Below, one piece after another: positions 8,988 to 16,927 of a stretch of 64,000 bases of DNA. The stretch is from Candidatus Promineofilum glycogenicum (lineage in GTDB: Bacteria > Chloroflexota > Anaerolineae > Promineifilales > Promineifilaceae). The notes under the pieces were generated by a model. It was not told where the DNA came from, searched no databases, and saw only the letters and a list, made by a program, of their open reading frames with translations. Position 1 is the first letter of the stretch, and every line of letters begins with the position of its first letter. The position numbers and the translations under genes were made by a program. Location of the stretch: NCBI GenBank assembly GCA_016707605.1, contig JADJHJ010000011.1, positions 1 to 64,000 on the forward strand. The letters are read 5' to 3'.

Positions 8988-11900
8988 ATGTCGCGCGCGT
9001 CTTACCTTCGTTTGGTTTGCCTTGTCCTGTCTCTCTTCGTTCTGCCCGCCCTCGTCAGCGCCCAGACGCCCCCGCCTCCCGGCCTGCCCGCGCCCGACGG
9101 CCTGATCGCGGCCGACGCCGACCAGCGCCGCTTTCCGCCCTTGCTTTACCCACCCTCGCCCACTACCCCGGCCGACGCGCCGGAGTTGGCCGCCCCCGCC
9201 GCCGGCCAGGCGTTCTGGCAAAGCTGGTCGCGCATCGCCTATTGGGGCTTTGACGGCGAGGATTACGAACTATACACCATCCCGCCAGGAACCGGCTGGG
9301 CCCGCCAGTTGACCGACACCCCAACAAACGAAGCCCAGCCAACCATCAGCCCCGACCTGCGTCGTCTGGCCTTCGTCGGCAACAACGATGGCGACTACGA
9401 CCTCTACCTGATGGATTACACCATCGATGGCCCGGCCGGCTACGTCACCCACCTGCTCAACACGCCGGGCCACGAATACTGGCCGGTCTGGTCGCCCGAC
9501 GGTACGCGACTGGCCTTCTACAGCTTCGTCGATGGCCAGGCCGAGGTCTACACAATTCGCGCCGACGGCAGCCAATTGACGCGCCTGACTAACAACCCCG
9601 GCTTCGACGGCTATCCCACCTGGTCGCCCGACGGCATGTGGCTGGCCTTCTCCTCCACACGCAGCGGCGGCTACCGCATCTACGTCATGAACGCCGATGG
9701 CAGCAACCTGCGCCGGCTTTCCAGCCAGTCGGGCAGCCTCTACCCCACCTGGTCGCCCGACGGCGCACACATCGCCTATAGCGCCGACCCCAACAACGAC
9801 GGCTGGCTCGACATCATGCTGATGAAGGCCGACGGCAGCGAGCAGCAGATCTTCCTTTATTCCGAGCCTTTGCACGACCGCCAGTTACGCAGCTGGTCGC
9901 CCGACAACACCGCCATCGCCCTCACCGAGATCGAGTACATCATGTTCCAGGGGGAGTATTACATCAAGGAAGCCGTCACCGCGATCCATACCCTGGACCA
10001 CTACCCGAGCGACACCATCGCCTATAGCTACAGCTTCGACCCCTCCTGGGCGAAAATCGACTTACTGGCCCCGGAGACGGCCGTCGCCCCGCTGCCGGCC
10101 GAGTCGCTGTACCTCTTCACCGTCCGCTGGAGCGGCGACGACCGCGGCCCGGCCGGCCTCGAGCAGTACGAAGTGCAGGTGCGGGCCGACAACGGAGCCT
10201 GGACCGACTGGGAGGTATTCGATTCGCTGGAATGGGAATTCGCCGGACGGGGCGGCGTCACTTACGCCTTCCGCAGCCGAGGCCGGGACTTTGCCGGCAA
10301 CGTCGAACCCTGGCCGGCCACGCCCGACGCCGTCACCCGCATCGAGAGCGACCCACCGCGCACGACAATGACCCCGCTGCCCGCCTGGACGCGCGCCGGC
10401 CAGCCTGTCACCCTGACCTGGCGCGGCTACGACATCGGCGGCTCCGGCGTGTCGTCGTACCAGGCCCAGTACCGCCGCAACGACGGCGCGTGGACGAACG
10501 TGCCCTGGTCTATGGACACGCAGGCCACGCTCGATCTGCCGAGTCTGGGCTTCGTGTCCGGCGACCGGCTGGGCGTCCGCGTGCGCGGCGCCGATGAGGC
10601 GGAGAACGTGGAGCCGTGGCCGGCCGACCCCGGCGACACGACGACGATCCTCTATAACCGGTCGCTGAGTGGCCGCGTCACCGACAACACCGGCACGCCC
10701 ATCAGCGGCGCGACGGCCAACCTGACACCCTCCCCCCTGGCCCCGGTCAGCAGCGGGCCGGACGGCGACTATAGCGCCTACTACACCGCCGCGGCCGCAG
10801 CCCTGACGGCCCGCTTCGCCAGGGCGGGCTACGGCGCGCTGCCGGGTGCGGCCGTGCCCCTGACCGGCGACGTTGGGCTACAGGCCGTGCTGCCTCCGGC
10901 CGACGATGTGGTGGCCAATGGCGGCTTCGAGGCCGCCGGCTGGGGCGCGTGGCAAGTGGGCGGCTCAAGCCCGCCGGCTCTGGCCGCCGGCCACACCGGC
11001 GCGGGCGCGGCCTTTGGGCAACCGGCAACGCCCTTCAGCGACCGCCACCGCCTCAGCGACACGCCTGAGTTGCCAGAGGAGTCGGCCACCCTGACGCTCG
11101 ACGGCGCGGGCAACGCCTTTGTTCTGTGGCGCGTGCGGCTCGAAGATAGCAACCCGGCAGCCGTTACCTATCCACTCTATAGCGCCGTGCGCCGCGCCGA
11201 CGGCCAATGGCTCCCCACTGTCAAGCTGAACGACAACGTCGCCACCTACGATATGGGCGTGGATGGAGAGGGCCGGCTGCACCTGGTTGTGGGCGTGTCC
11301 CAAGACAAGATCTACGCGCTGCACCAGTCCGGCGCCGGCTGGTCGGCAGCCGAGGCTGTGCCCCACTCCACCGGCGCGTCGTACCCGCTGCTGGTCGCCC
11401 GCGCCGACGGCCGCCTCGACGTCTTCTTCCAGACGCCGCAGCAGCACCTCTTCCACCTGCAACGCGCTGCCAACGGCGCGTGGGCCGCGCCCAACGATCT
11501 GGGACAGCTCTTCATGACCACCGGCGGCGCGACTCTGGATACGGATGGTACGCTCCACGTCCTGTCCTTTCGTAACGGTCACATCGTGCATCGCTACTTG
11601 CCGGCCAGCGGAGGGTGGTCGGCGGTGGAAGCCGTCGCCACCCTGGACGGTTACGTTGAATACCGCGTCGCCGCCGACTCGTTGGGCGGAATCCATCTAG
11701 CCTGGCTGGATGAGGCCAACAACCAGATTGACCAGCTCTACTATCGCGTCTGGCGCGACGGGCAATGGAGCGCGCGCGAAGCACCCCGGCCCGCACTTGA
11801 CCAAAGTCTCGACTTTCTGGGCTGGGCGGCCGGCCCGGACGGCCAACCACAGGCGCTCGTCGGCTCCGGCCAACAGTTGATCTACCTCCGCCGCGCGGTC

Positions 11901-12899
11901 GCCGGCTGGAGCATGCCGGAGATTCGGACGCTGAGCGCCCACTACGCCTCGGCCTCGATGATTCTCGACGCCTCTGGCGCGGCCCACGTGGCCTATATGG
12001 ACCGCGCCGAAAACGGGGTCTATAACGTCTTCCACACCATGCGCAACGCCAGCGGGCAGTGGACAACGAGCATCAATCTCTCGCAGAGCGCTCATTGGGG
12101 CCACGACGGCCTGCTGGCGACGGACACGCTGGGCAACGTCCACGCCATCTGGCAGTTCAGCACTGAGCACGGCGCCGGCTCCTCCCGGCCGGCCGACATT
12201 GGCTACGCCGGGCCGCTGCCCGGCACGGAGACCGGCGACTCACGCCTGTCACAAACCATCGCCGTCCCGGCCGACATGGCCCACCCCACACTCTCCTTCC
12301 TCTACGCCTCCGTCGGCGCGCTGAAGCTGACCGTGGGCGACGCGCCGGCCGTTACCCTGCCGCCCAGCCCGGCCGGCCTGCGCCACACCTGGCTGCCGCT
12401 GCCCGCCGCCGCCGGTCAAAACGTGACCATCACCTTTGAACTGACTCAACGGGAGGGTCTACCGCCGATGTGGGCCACGCTCGACGAGGTGACGCTGGGC
12501 GCGGCCCACCCCGACGTGTGGGTGACGGCCGAGTCGTCGCGCGGCGTGCCCGGCGGCACAGTCCACCATATACTGCGCGTCGGCAATCGCGGCGCGGTGG
12601 CCGGGGCCAACGTGGTCCTGACCTACACCCTGCCGCCCGAATTGACCTTCGTCAGCGCCAGCCGCCCACCCACGAGTGTCGCGCCGCTGCGTTGGGAGAT
12701 CGGCGCGCTGCCGGCGGGAGGCGCGCCGCTGGTCATCGAAGTGACGGCCACCGCGCGTCCCGACCTTCCCGGCCGGACGGTCAGCAGCACGGCCGCCCTC
12801 GTGGCCACTGATGAACTGGAACTACTGAATAACGCGGCGACGGCCCAAACGCCACTGAGCAGCCTCATCTTCCTGCCCAGCGCAATGCGGTCGGATTAG
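8988..12899 (+). CDS. Large secreted beta-propeller protein with DUF11-type C terminus
   Basis: The product has 1303 residues with a signal peptide ('LVCLVLSLFVLPALVSAQ'). Residues about 80-330 contain TolB/PD40 propeller blades: four 'WSPDG' or 'SPD' turns, with 'LYLMDY', 'VYTIRADGS' and 'IYVMNADGS'. Two Ig/FN3-like segments follow at about 370-560, each ending 'NVEPWPA'. Then come a carboxypeptidase-regulatory-like segment ('SGRVTDNTGTPISGA') and a 'NGGFEAAGWGAW' jelly-roll start. A second propeller-like region covers about 680-1060 (repeated 'LDGAGNA', 'VDGEGRLHL', 'TDTLGNVHA'). The C terminus at about 1180-1290 is a DUF11-like beta-sandwich, and the tail is 'LIFLPSAMRSD'. Likely an exported binding or scaffold protein; no catalytic motif is recognised. 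The stop codon overlaps a perfect palindrome. Confidence 0.85.
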   Translation: MSRASYLRLVCLVLSLFVLPALVSAQTPPPPGLPAPDGLIAADADQRRFPPLLYPPSPTTPADAPELAAPAAGQAFWQSWSRIAYWGFDGEDYELYTIPPGTGWARQLTDTPTNEAQPTISPDLRRLAFVGNNDGDYDLYLMDYTIDGPAGYVTHLLNTPGHEYWPVWSPDGTRLAFYSFVDGQAEVYTIRADGSQLTRLTNNPGFDGYPTWSPDGMWLAFSSTRSGGYRIYVMNADGSNLRRLSSQSGSLYPTWSPDGAHIAYSADPNNDGWLDIMLMKADGSEQQIFLYSEPLHDRQLRSWSPDNTAIALTEIEYIMFQGEYYIKEAVTAIHTLDHYPSDTIAYSYSFDPSWAKIDLLAPETAVAPLPAESLYLFTVRWSGDDRGPAGLEQYEVQVRADNGAWTDWEVFDSLEWEFAGRGGVTYAFRSRGRDFAGNVEPWPATPDAVTRIESDPPRTTMTPLPAWTRAGQPVTLTWRGYDIGGSGVSSYQAQYRRNDGAWTNVPWSMDTQATLDLPSLGFVSGDRLGVRVRGADEAENVEPWPADPGDTTTILYNRSLSGRVTDNTGTPISGATANLTPSPLAPVSSGPDGDYSAYYTAAAAALTARFARAGYGALPGAAVPLTGDVGLQAVLPPADDVVANGGFEAAGWGAWQVGGSSPPALAAGHTGAGAAFGQPATPFSDRHRLSDTPELPEESATLTLDGAGNAFVLWRVRLEDSNPAAVTYPLYSAVRRADGQWLPTVKLNDNVATYDMGVDGEGRLHLVVGVSQDKIYALHQSGAGWSAAEAVPHSTGASYPLLVARADGRLDVFFQTPQQHLFHLQRAANGAWAAPNDLGQLFMTTGGATLDTDGTLHVLSFRNGHIVHRYLPASGGWSAVEAVATLDGYVEYRVAADSLGGIHLAWLDEANNQIDQLYYRVWRDGQWSAREAPRPALDQSLDFLGWAAGPDGQPQALVGSGQQLIYLRRAVAGWSMPEIRTLSAHYASASMILDASGAAHVAYMDRAENGVYNVFHTMRNASGQWTTSINLSQSAHWGHDGLLATDTLGNVHAIWQFSTEHGAGSSRPADIGYAGPLPGTETGDSRLSQTIAVPADMAHPTLSFLYASVGALKLTVGDAPAVTLPPSPAGLRHTWLPLPAAAGQNVTITFELTQREGLPPMWATLDEVTLGAAHPDVWVTAESSRGVPGGTVHHILRVGNRGAVAGANVVLTYTLPPELTFVSASRPPTSVAPLRWEIGALPAGGAPLVIEVTATARPDLPGRTVSSTAALVATDELELLNNAATAQTPLSSLIFLPSAMRSD

Positions 12900-12959
12900 G
12901 TTCCAGGTTCCAGGGGCCAGGGAAGAGCGCTCTTCCCTGGCCCCTGGAACCTGGAACCT
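12898..12959. repeat. GGTTCCA-family perfect palindrome
   Basis: A 62-bp perfect palindrome with 31-bp arms and no loop (arm begins AGGTTCCAGGTTCCAGGGGC). It includes the last two bases of the upstream stop codon. Related elements lie at 16869-16927 and 56985-57069. Confidence 0.95.
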
Positions 12960-13111
12960 CATTGGCAAGTGAATCCTCAGTGAAATCCCGGCCGTCGGCG
13001 GTGGCGCATTTCGGCGGTGACTGCTACACTGCCGGGCATCCGGCCTCTCCAGGCCACTTACGACGACCGGTAATGAATTGGCCGGTCGTTTTGTCGCCAA
13101 GGACGACACCG

Positions 13112-13783
13112 ATGCGCGAACAACTACAAAACCTCGACGACGACGAAACCACCGTCGAATTCCGCGACTCGACCCTACCCCTCAGCGAAACGCTGCGGGC
13201 CATGGCCGACGCCATCACCGGCACCACCGTCACCGTGCGCGAACTATTGACCCTGGTGGGCGAGCAAGGGCTGCTGCTGGGCCTGATGTTCCTGACCATC
13301 CCGTTCCTCGTGCCCATCTCCATCCCCGGCGTCAGCACCGTCTTCGGCCTGGTGGCCATTCTCATCTCGCTGGGCGTGACGTTCAACCGCGTGCCCTGGC
13401 TGCCCGACCGGCTGCTCGACCGGCCCATCGACGCCGGCAAGCTGAAGCAGGCCATCGAGCGCGGCGCGAAGACGTTCAGCCGCGTCGACCGCATCAGCCA
13501 CCCGCGCCTGAGCCGCCTGACGCAAACCGGAGTCATGAACCGCATGGCCGGGCTGGGGCTGCTGCTGGGCAGTGTGCTACTCATCTTCCCCCTCGGCCTC
13601 ATCCCGTTCAGCAACACCCTGCCCGCCTGGGGTATTCTGTTGCTGGCAGCCGGGCTGCTCCAGCGCGACGGCCTGCTCATTCTGCTCGGCTACCTCTTCC
13701 TGCTGGGGACGATCATCTACTTTGGCGCTCTGGCCTGGGCCGCGCTGGCCACGGGGCAGGGCATTATGAGCCTATTCCAATAA
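13112..13783 (+). CDS. ExoD-family membrane protein
   Basis: The product has 223 residues. The ATG at 13112 is preferred over upstream in-frame codons because AAGGA lies just before it and the upstream codons run into repeat sequence. The N-terminal 35 residues are soluble and acidic. The rest has the ExoD-family layout: 'LLTLVGEQGLLLGLMFLTIPF', then 'PGVSTVFGLVAILISLGVTF', an amphipathic middle, and two further hydrophobic segments ('LLLGSVLLIFPLGLIPF', 'LLILLGYLFLLGTIIYFGAL'). ExoD was first linked to exopolysaccharide synthesis in rhizobia. The molecular role is not established, and nearby genes do not help. Confidence 0.8.
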   Translation: MREQLQNLDDDETTVEFRDSTLPLSETLRAMADAITGTTVTVRELLTLVGEQGLLLGLMFLTIPFLVPISIPGVSTVFGLVAILISLGVTFNRVPWLPDRLLDRPIDAGKLKQAIERGAKTFSRVDRISHPRLSRLTQTGVMNRMAGLGLLLGSVLLIFPLGLIPFSNTLPAWGILLLAAGLLQRDGLLILLGYLFLLGTIIYFGALAWAALATGQGIMSLFQ

Positions 13784-13789
13784 CCGCCG

Positions 13790-13829
13790 GCAACACCTGA
13801 CAGGTGTTGCAACACTTGTCAGGTGTTGC
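13790..13829. repeat. CAACACCTG(A)CAGGTGTTG palindrome
   Basis: Two copies of a CAACACCTG-CAGGTGTTG type palindrome lie in tandem just after the ExoD stop and directly before the next start codon. The CCTGACAGGT core is shared with the larger element at 44358-44426. Confidence 0.85.
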
Positions 13830-13833
13830 ACCT

Positions 13834-14841
13834 ATGAGCAACCTGATCGACATCCCCCACTCCCCGGCCCTGCCCGGCCTCGTCTTTCGCCACTTCCGTG
13901 GCCCGGGCGACTACCCGGCGATGGTGCGCGTCGCCAACGAGCGGGCCGCGGCCGATGGGGACGAGTGGAACCTGACTGTCGAAGAGCTGGCCATTGACTA
14001 CGCTCCCGACGAGCATTTCGACCCGGCCCACGACCTGCTGCTGGCAGAGGTCGATGGCGCGCTCGTCGGCTACTGGCGCATCTTCTGGTGGGTCGAAGAG
14101 AACGGCCCGCGGGTTTACAGCCTCACCCACAATCTGCACCCCGCCTGGCGACAACGGGGCATCGGCCGCGCCGCGCTGCACTGGCTGGAAAGCCGGGCGC
14201 AAACGATTGCCGCCGGCCATGACACGAGTCGCCCGCGGGTCTTGCAGGGCTACGCCACCCAGGGCAACCGCTATCAGGCGGAACTACTGGAGGCCCACGG
14301 CTACCAGCCGGCCCGCTTCTTTCAAGTGCGGGTCAGGCCGACCCTCGACGACCTACCCGACTTCCCCCTGCCCGATGGGCTGGAAGTGCGGCCCGTCCGG
14401 CCGGAACAGTACCGCGCCATCTGGGACGCCGACATCGATGCGTTTCACGACCACTGGGGTGTCGGCGAGCCGGACGAAGAGGATTACCGGCGGTGGCAGG
14501 AAAACGAAGTGTGGTTCCAGCCCGCGCTCTGGCAAGTGGCCTGGGACGTGGCGACGGAAGAGGTGGCCGGGCAGGTGCGCACCTTCATCGACCACGCCGA
14601 AAACGAGCGCTTCGGCCGCCGTCGCGGCTACACCGAGTTCATCAGCGTCCGCCGCCCCTACCGCCGCCGCGGGCTGGCGCGCGCCCTCATCGCCCTCAGC
14701 CTGCGCACCCAACGCGACGCGGGCATGACCTCCTCGGCCCTCAACGTCGATGCCGCCAGCCAGACCGGGGCGACGCGGGTCTATGAGGAGTGCGGCTTCC
14801 AGGTGGCACAGATAAATACGCTTTACCGCAAGCCGCTATGA
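13834..14841 (+). CDS. Tandem-GNAT acetyltransferase (two GNAT domains)
   Basis: The product has 335 residues. The ATG at 13834 is chosen because the upstream in-frame ATG at 13804 lies inside the palindromic repeat. N-terminal GNAT, about 15-165: 'YSLTHNLHPAWRQRGIGRAAL' is its acetyl-CoA loop. C-terminal GNAT, about 175-335: 'EFISVRRPYRRRGLARALI' is its loop, followed by 'LNVDAASQTGATRVYEECGF'. Both halves keep the loop, so both may bind acetyl-CoA. Proteins of this layout resemble mycothiol-synthase-like or antibiotic-acetylating GNATs; the substrate is unknown. Confidence 0.85.
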   Translation: MSNLIDIPHSPALPGLVFRHFRGPGDYPAMVRVANERAAADGDEWNLTVEELAIDYAPDEHFDPAHDLLLAEVDGALVGYWRIFWWVEENGPRVYSLTHNLHPAWRQRGIGRAALHWLESRAQTIAAGHDTSRPRVLQGYATQGNRYQAELLEAHGYQPARFFQVRVRPTLDDLPDFPLPDGLEVRPVRPEQYRAIWDADIDAFHDHWGVGEPDEEDYRRWQENEVWFQPALWQVAWDVATEEVAGQVRTFIDHAENERFGRRRGYTEFISVRRPYRRRGLARALIALSLRTQRDAGMTSSALNVDAASQTGATRVYEECGFQVAQINTLYRKPL

Positions 14842-14878
14842 GTTCACACCCGCGGCGATTTGGGGCATACTACGGTGC

Positions 14879-15652
14879 ATGGACACTCTGGCCTGCATCC
14901 ACCATCACCGCTCCATCCGCCGCTACTGCCCCGACCCCGTACCCGACGCCCTGCTGACCGAACTGCTCGACGCCGGCGTGCGCGCCTCGTCGTCGGGCAA
15001 CATGCAATCCTACTCCATCATCGTCACCCGCGACCGGGCGTTGCGCGAACAGCTCTACGAACCGCACATGGAACAGAGCATGGTGCTCGACGCGCCGGTG
15101 CTGCTGACCTTCTGCGCCGACTTCCGCCGCATGCGCCACTGGCTGCGGCTATCCGACGCGCCCGACAACTTCGACAACTTCATGAGCTTCATGATCGCCG
15201 CCATCGACGCCACGCTCGTCTCGCAGAACGTGGCCCTGGCGGCCGAGGCGCGCGGCCTGGGCATCTGCTACATGGGCAGCACGCTGGCCAATTGCGACCA
15301 GATCGGCCGCATCCTGGCCCTGCCGCCGGGCGTCTTCCCCGTCGTCGGCTTCTCGCTCGGCTGGCCCGACGAAGACCCCGCCCCGCGCGACCGCCTGCCC
15401 CTCGACGGCCTCGTCCACTACGAAACGTACCACGACTACAGCGACGAACGCATCGGCGAAATCTACGCCGAGCGCGAGCTACGCGGCTGGGAGCGTTACA
15501 TGAGCTTCCCCCGGCTGCGGGCGATGATCGCCGACTCCGGCGTGACCAACCTGGCCCAGGTCTACACCGTCGTCAAGTACACCCGCGAATCGCACCAGGA
15601 GTTTTCGGAGACGGTGTTCGGGTATTTGCGGGAGCAGGGATTTCTGAACTGA
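14879..15652 (+). CDS. NfsA/NfrA-like NADPH-dependent nitroreductase family oxidoreductase
   Basis: The product has 257 residues. The FMN-binding start 'HHHRSIRRY' and 'SSSGNMQSYSI' are typical of the nitroreductase fold, followed by 'LVSQNVALAAEARGLGICYMG' and 'PVVGFSLGWP', which mark the NfrA/NfsA-type subgroup. Expected to be a cytosolic FMN-dependent homodimer reducing nitro compounds, quinones or flavin with NAD(P)H. The gene is 37 bp downstream of the tandem GNAT gene on the same strand. No redox-specific neighbour is present. Confidence 0.85.
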   Translation: MDTLACIHHHRSIRRYCPDPVPDALLTELLDAGVRASSSGNMQSYSIIVTRDRALREQLYEPHMEQSMVLDAPVLLTFCADFRRMRHWLRLSDAPDNFDNFMSFMIAAIDATLVSQNVALAAEARGLGICYMGSTLANCDQIGRILALPPGVFPVVGFSLGWPDEDPAPRDRLPLDGLVHYETYHDYSDERIGEIYAERELRGWERYMSFPRLRAMIADSGVTNLAQVYTVVKYTRESHQEFSETVFGYLREQGFLN

Positions 15653-15687
15653 TCCATCTGTCCGTTATAGGCTAAAATAGAGGCTGG

Positions 15688-15969
15688 ATGGACACCGAAC
15701 CAATACCTTACCGTGTCGAGCTATCAGAAACGGCCGTGAAAAACTTGCGCCGGTTCCCGCACAACGACCAACGACGCATTCTGGCTCAGATTGAGCAGCT
15801 GGCAGCTAATCCACAGGAAATGCAAGGTGTCAAGCGTCTGGTCGGTTACGATGTTACCTATCGCTTGCGCGTTGGCGACTATCGGGTTCTATTCGACAGA
15901 GACGACGTGATTCGGATCATAGACGTAGTCAACGTATTGCCGCGCGGCCGAGCTTACCGGAGAAAGTGA
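15688..15969 (+). CDS. RelE/ParE-family toxin
   Basis: The product has 93 residues. 'YRVELSETAVKNLRRF' at the start, 'VKRLVGYDVTYRLRVGDYRVLF' in the middle and 'IRIIDVVNVLPRGRAYRR' at the end match the RelE/ParE fold. The basic C-terminal 'R.AYRR' is where RelE-type mRNA interferases carry catalytic residues. The probable antitoxin gene starts 1 bp downstream, so the order is toxin first. Confidence 0.85.
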   Translation: MDTEPIPYRVELSETAVKNLRRFPHNDQRRILAQIEQLAANPQEMQGVKRLVGYDVTYRLRVGDYRVLFDRDDVIRIIDVVNVLPRGRAYRRK

Positions 15970-15970
15970 C

Positions 15971-16228
15971 ATGCTTGATCAAGTTCAGATCATTAAAGAC
16001 CAAGATGAAGCCCGTTTTGCCGTCATTCCTTATGAGGATTACCTCTTTCTGCGCGATCTCTTGAACGATCAGGAAAAACTCGAAGACTATCTCGACTATT
16101 TGCATGTGCAGCAGGTCAAGGCTGAGTCTTCTGTGCGCTATTCGCTGGAAGAAGTAAAACGAATGCTGGGCTTGATCGGGAACCCTTTTGCGCCGGACGA
16201 CATCAATGCCGACGAGAACTCAGCATGA
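15971..16228 (+). CDS. Antitoxin partner of the RelE-like toxin (Phd/YefM-like)
   Basis: The product has 85 acidic residues. 'IIKDQDEARFAVIPYEDYLFL' resembles Phd/YefM or related DUF2281-like antitoxins, and a C-terminal segment ('YSLEEVKRMLGL') would wrap the toxin. It lies one base after the toxin stop, and its last four bases overlap the next gene (ATGA), so the three genes are translationally coupled. The family name is uncertain; the pairing with a RelE-type toxin is the main evidence. Confidence 0.75.
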   Translation: MLDQVQIIKDQDEARFAVIPYEDYLFLRDLLNDQEKLEDYLDYLHVQQVKAESSVRYSLEEVKRMLGLIGNPFAPDDINADENSA

Positions 16229-16638
16229 TTCACTATTCGACTGACATACCAATCAATCCCACCACCTTCATCGACCTCCTCCACCGCTCGACCCTGGCCG
16301 AGCGCCGGCCGGTTGACGATGCCGAGACCATCGCCGGCATGTTGGCCAACGCCGACCTGACCGTGACCGCCTGGGATGGCGACCTGCTTGTCGGCGTGGC
16401 CCGCTCCGTCACCGATTTCAACTACTGCTGCTACCTGTCCGACCTGGCCGTGGACGTAGCCTATCAGCGGCAGGGCATCGGCGTCGAACTCATCGCCCAC
16501 ACCCAGGCGCAACTCGGCCCGCGCTGCAACCTCATCCTGCTGGCCGCCCCGGCCGCGGCCGACTACTACGGCCACATCGGCTTCAAGCCCCACCCACGCT
16601 GCTGGATACTGCCGAGGGACAAACGTCCAGGCAGATAA
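16225..16638 (+). CDS. GNAT N-acetyltransferase coupled to the toxin-antitoxin pair
   Basis: The product has 137 residues, a minimal GNAT. 'YLSDLAVDVAYQRQGIGVELI' is the acetyl-CoA loop and 'AAPAAADYYGHIGFKPH' the terminal motif. The start overlaps the antitoxin stop by four bases. It may be an ordinary acetyltransferase in the same transcript. Tac-type GNAT toxins normally pair with ribbon-helix-helix antitoxins, which are not seen here, so a toxin role is not supported. Confidence 0.8.
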   Translation: MIHYSTDIPINPTTFIDLLHRSTLAERRPVDDAETIAGMLANADLTVTAWDGDLLVGVARSVTDFNYCCYLSDLAVDVAYQRQGIGVELIAHTQAQLGPRCNLILLAAPAAADYYGHIGFKPHPRCWILPRDKRPGR

Positions 16639-16641
16639 GAT

Positions 16642-16720
16642 AAGAACGCTCACGCAAAGACGCAAAGAACGCCAAGCTCAGAAAGCTTGGCGTTCTTTGC
16701 GTCTTTGCGTGAGCGTTCTT
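16642..16720. repeat. CTCACGCAAAG-family palindrome (near-perfect hairpin)
   Basis: Thirty-seven-base arms (starting AAGAACGCTCACGCAAAGAC) flank a 5-base loop, with perfect pairing. It begins 3 bp after the GNAT stop. This is the best copy of the most frequent family in the window. Confidence 0.95.
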
Positions 16721-16736
16721 CCCCCAGACGCCGAAA

Positions 16737-16850
16737 CGCCGCGATAGGGGGAATCGCGGCGTCTCGCAAAAGGAGGAAAACTGTACTGCTGCCCACTTAC
16801 AGAGTACAACAAAGGCCCTTTGCCCGGCGTTAACGGCCGGTGCAAAGGGC
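16737..16850. terminator. Two hairpins between convergent genes
   Basis: CGCCGCGAT...ATCGCGGCG (about 16737-16763) and GCCCTTTGC...GCAAAGGGC (16815-16850) are two further hairpins in the 288-bp region between the GNAT gene and the convergent metalloprotease gene. Their position suits bidirectional termination; neither has a clear T tract. Confidence 0.5.
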
Positions 16851-16868
16851 GTGGAAAACACGTGAAGA

Positions 16869-16927
16869 GAGGTTCCAGGGGCCAGCGGTGAACTACGCTC
16901 TTCCCTGGAACCTGGAACCTGGCCCCT
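16869..16927. repeat. GGTTCCA-family imperfect palindrome
   Basis: The AGGTTCCAGGGGCCAG arm and its complementary CCTGGAACCTGGAACCTGGC arm flank a short centre. The element overlaps the stop codon of the metalloprotease gene. Confidence 0.85.

Noticed and set aside
12962..13111. N-terminal extension of the ExoD-like protein
   Set aside because: The first 50 codons follow a palindrome, are unlike the family, and the later ATG has its own ribosome site.
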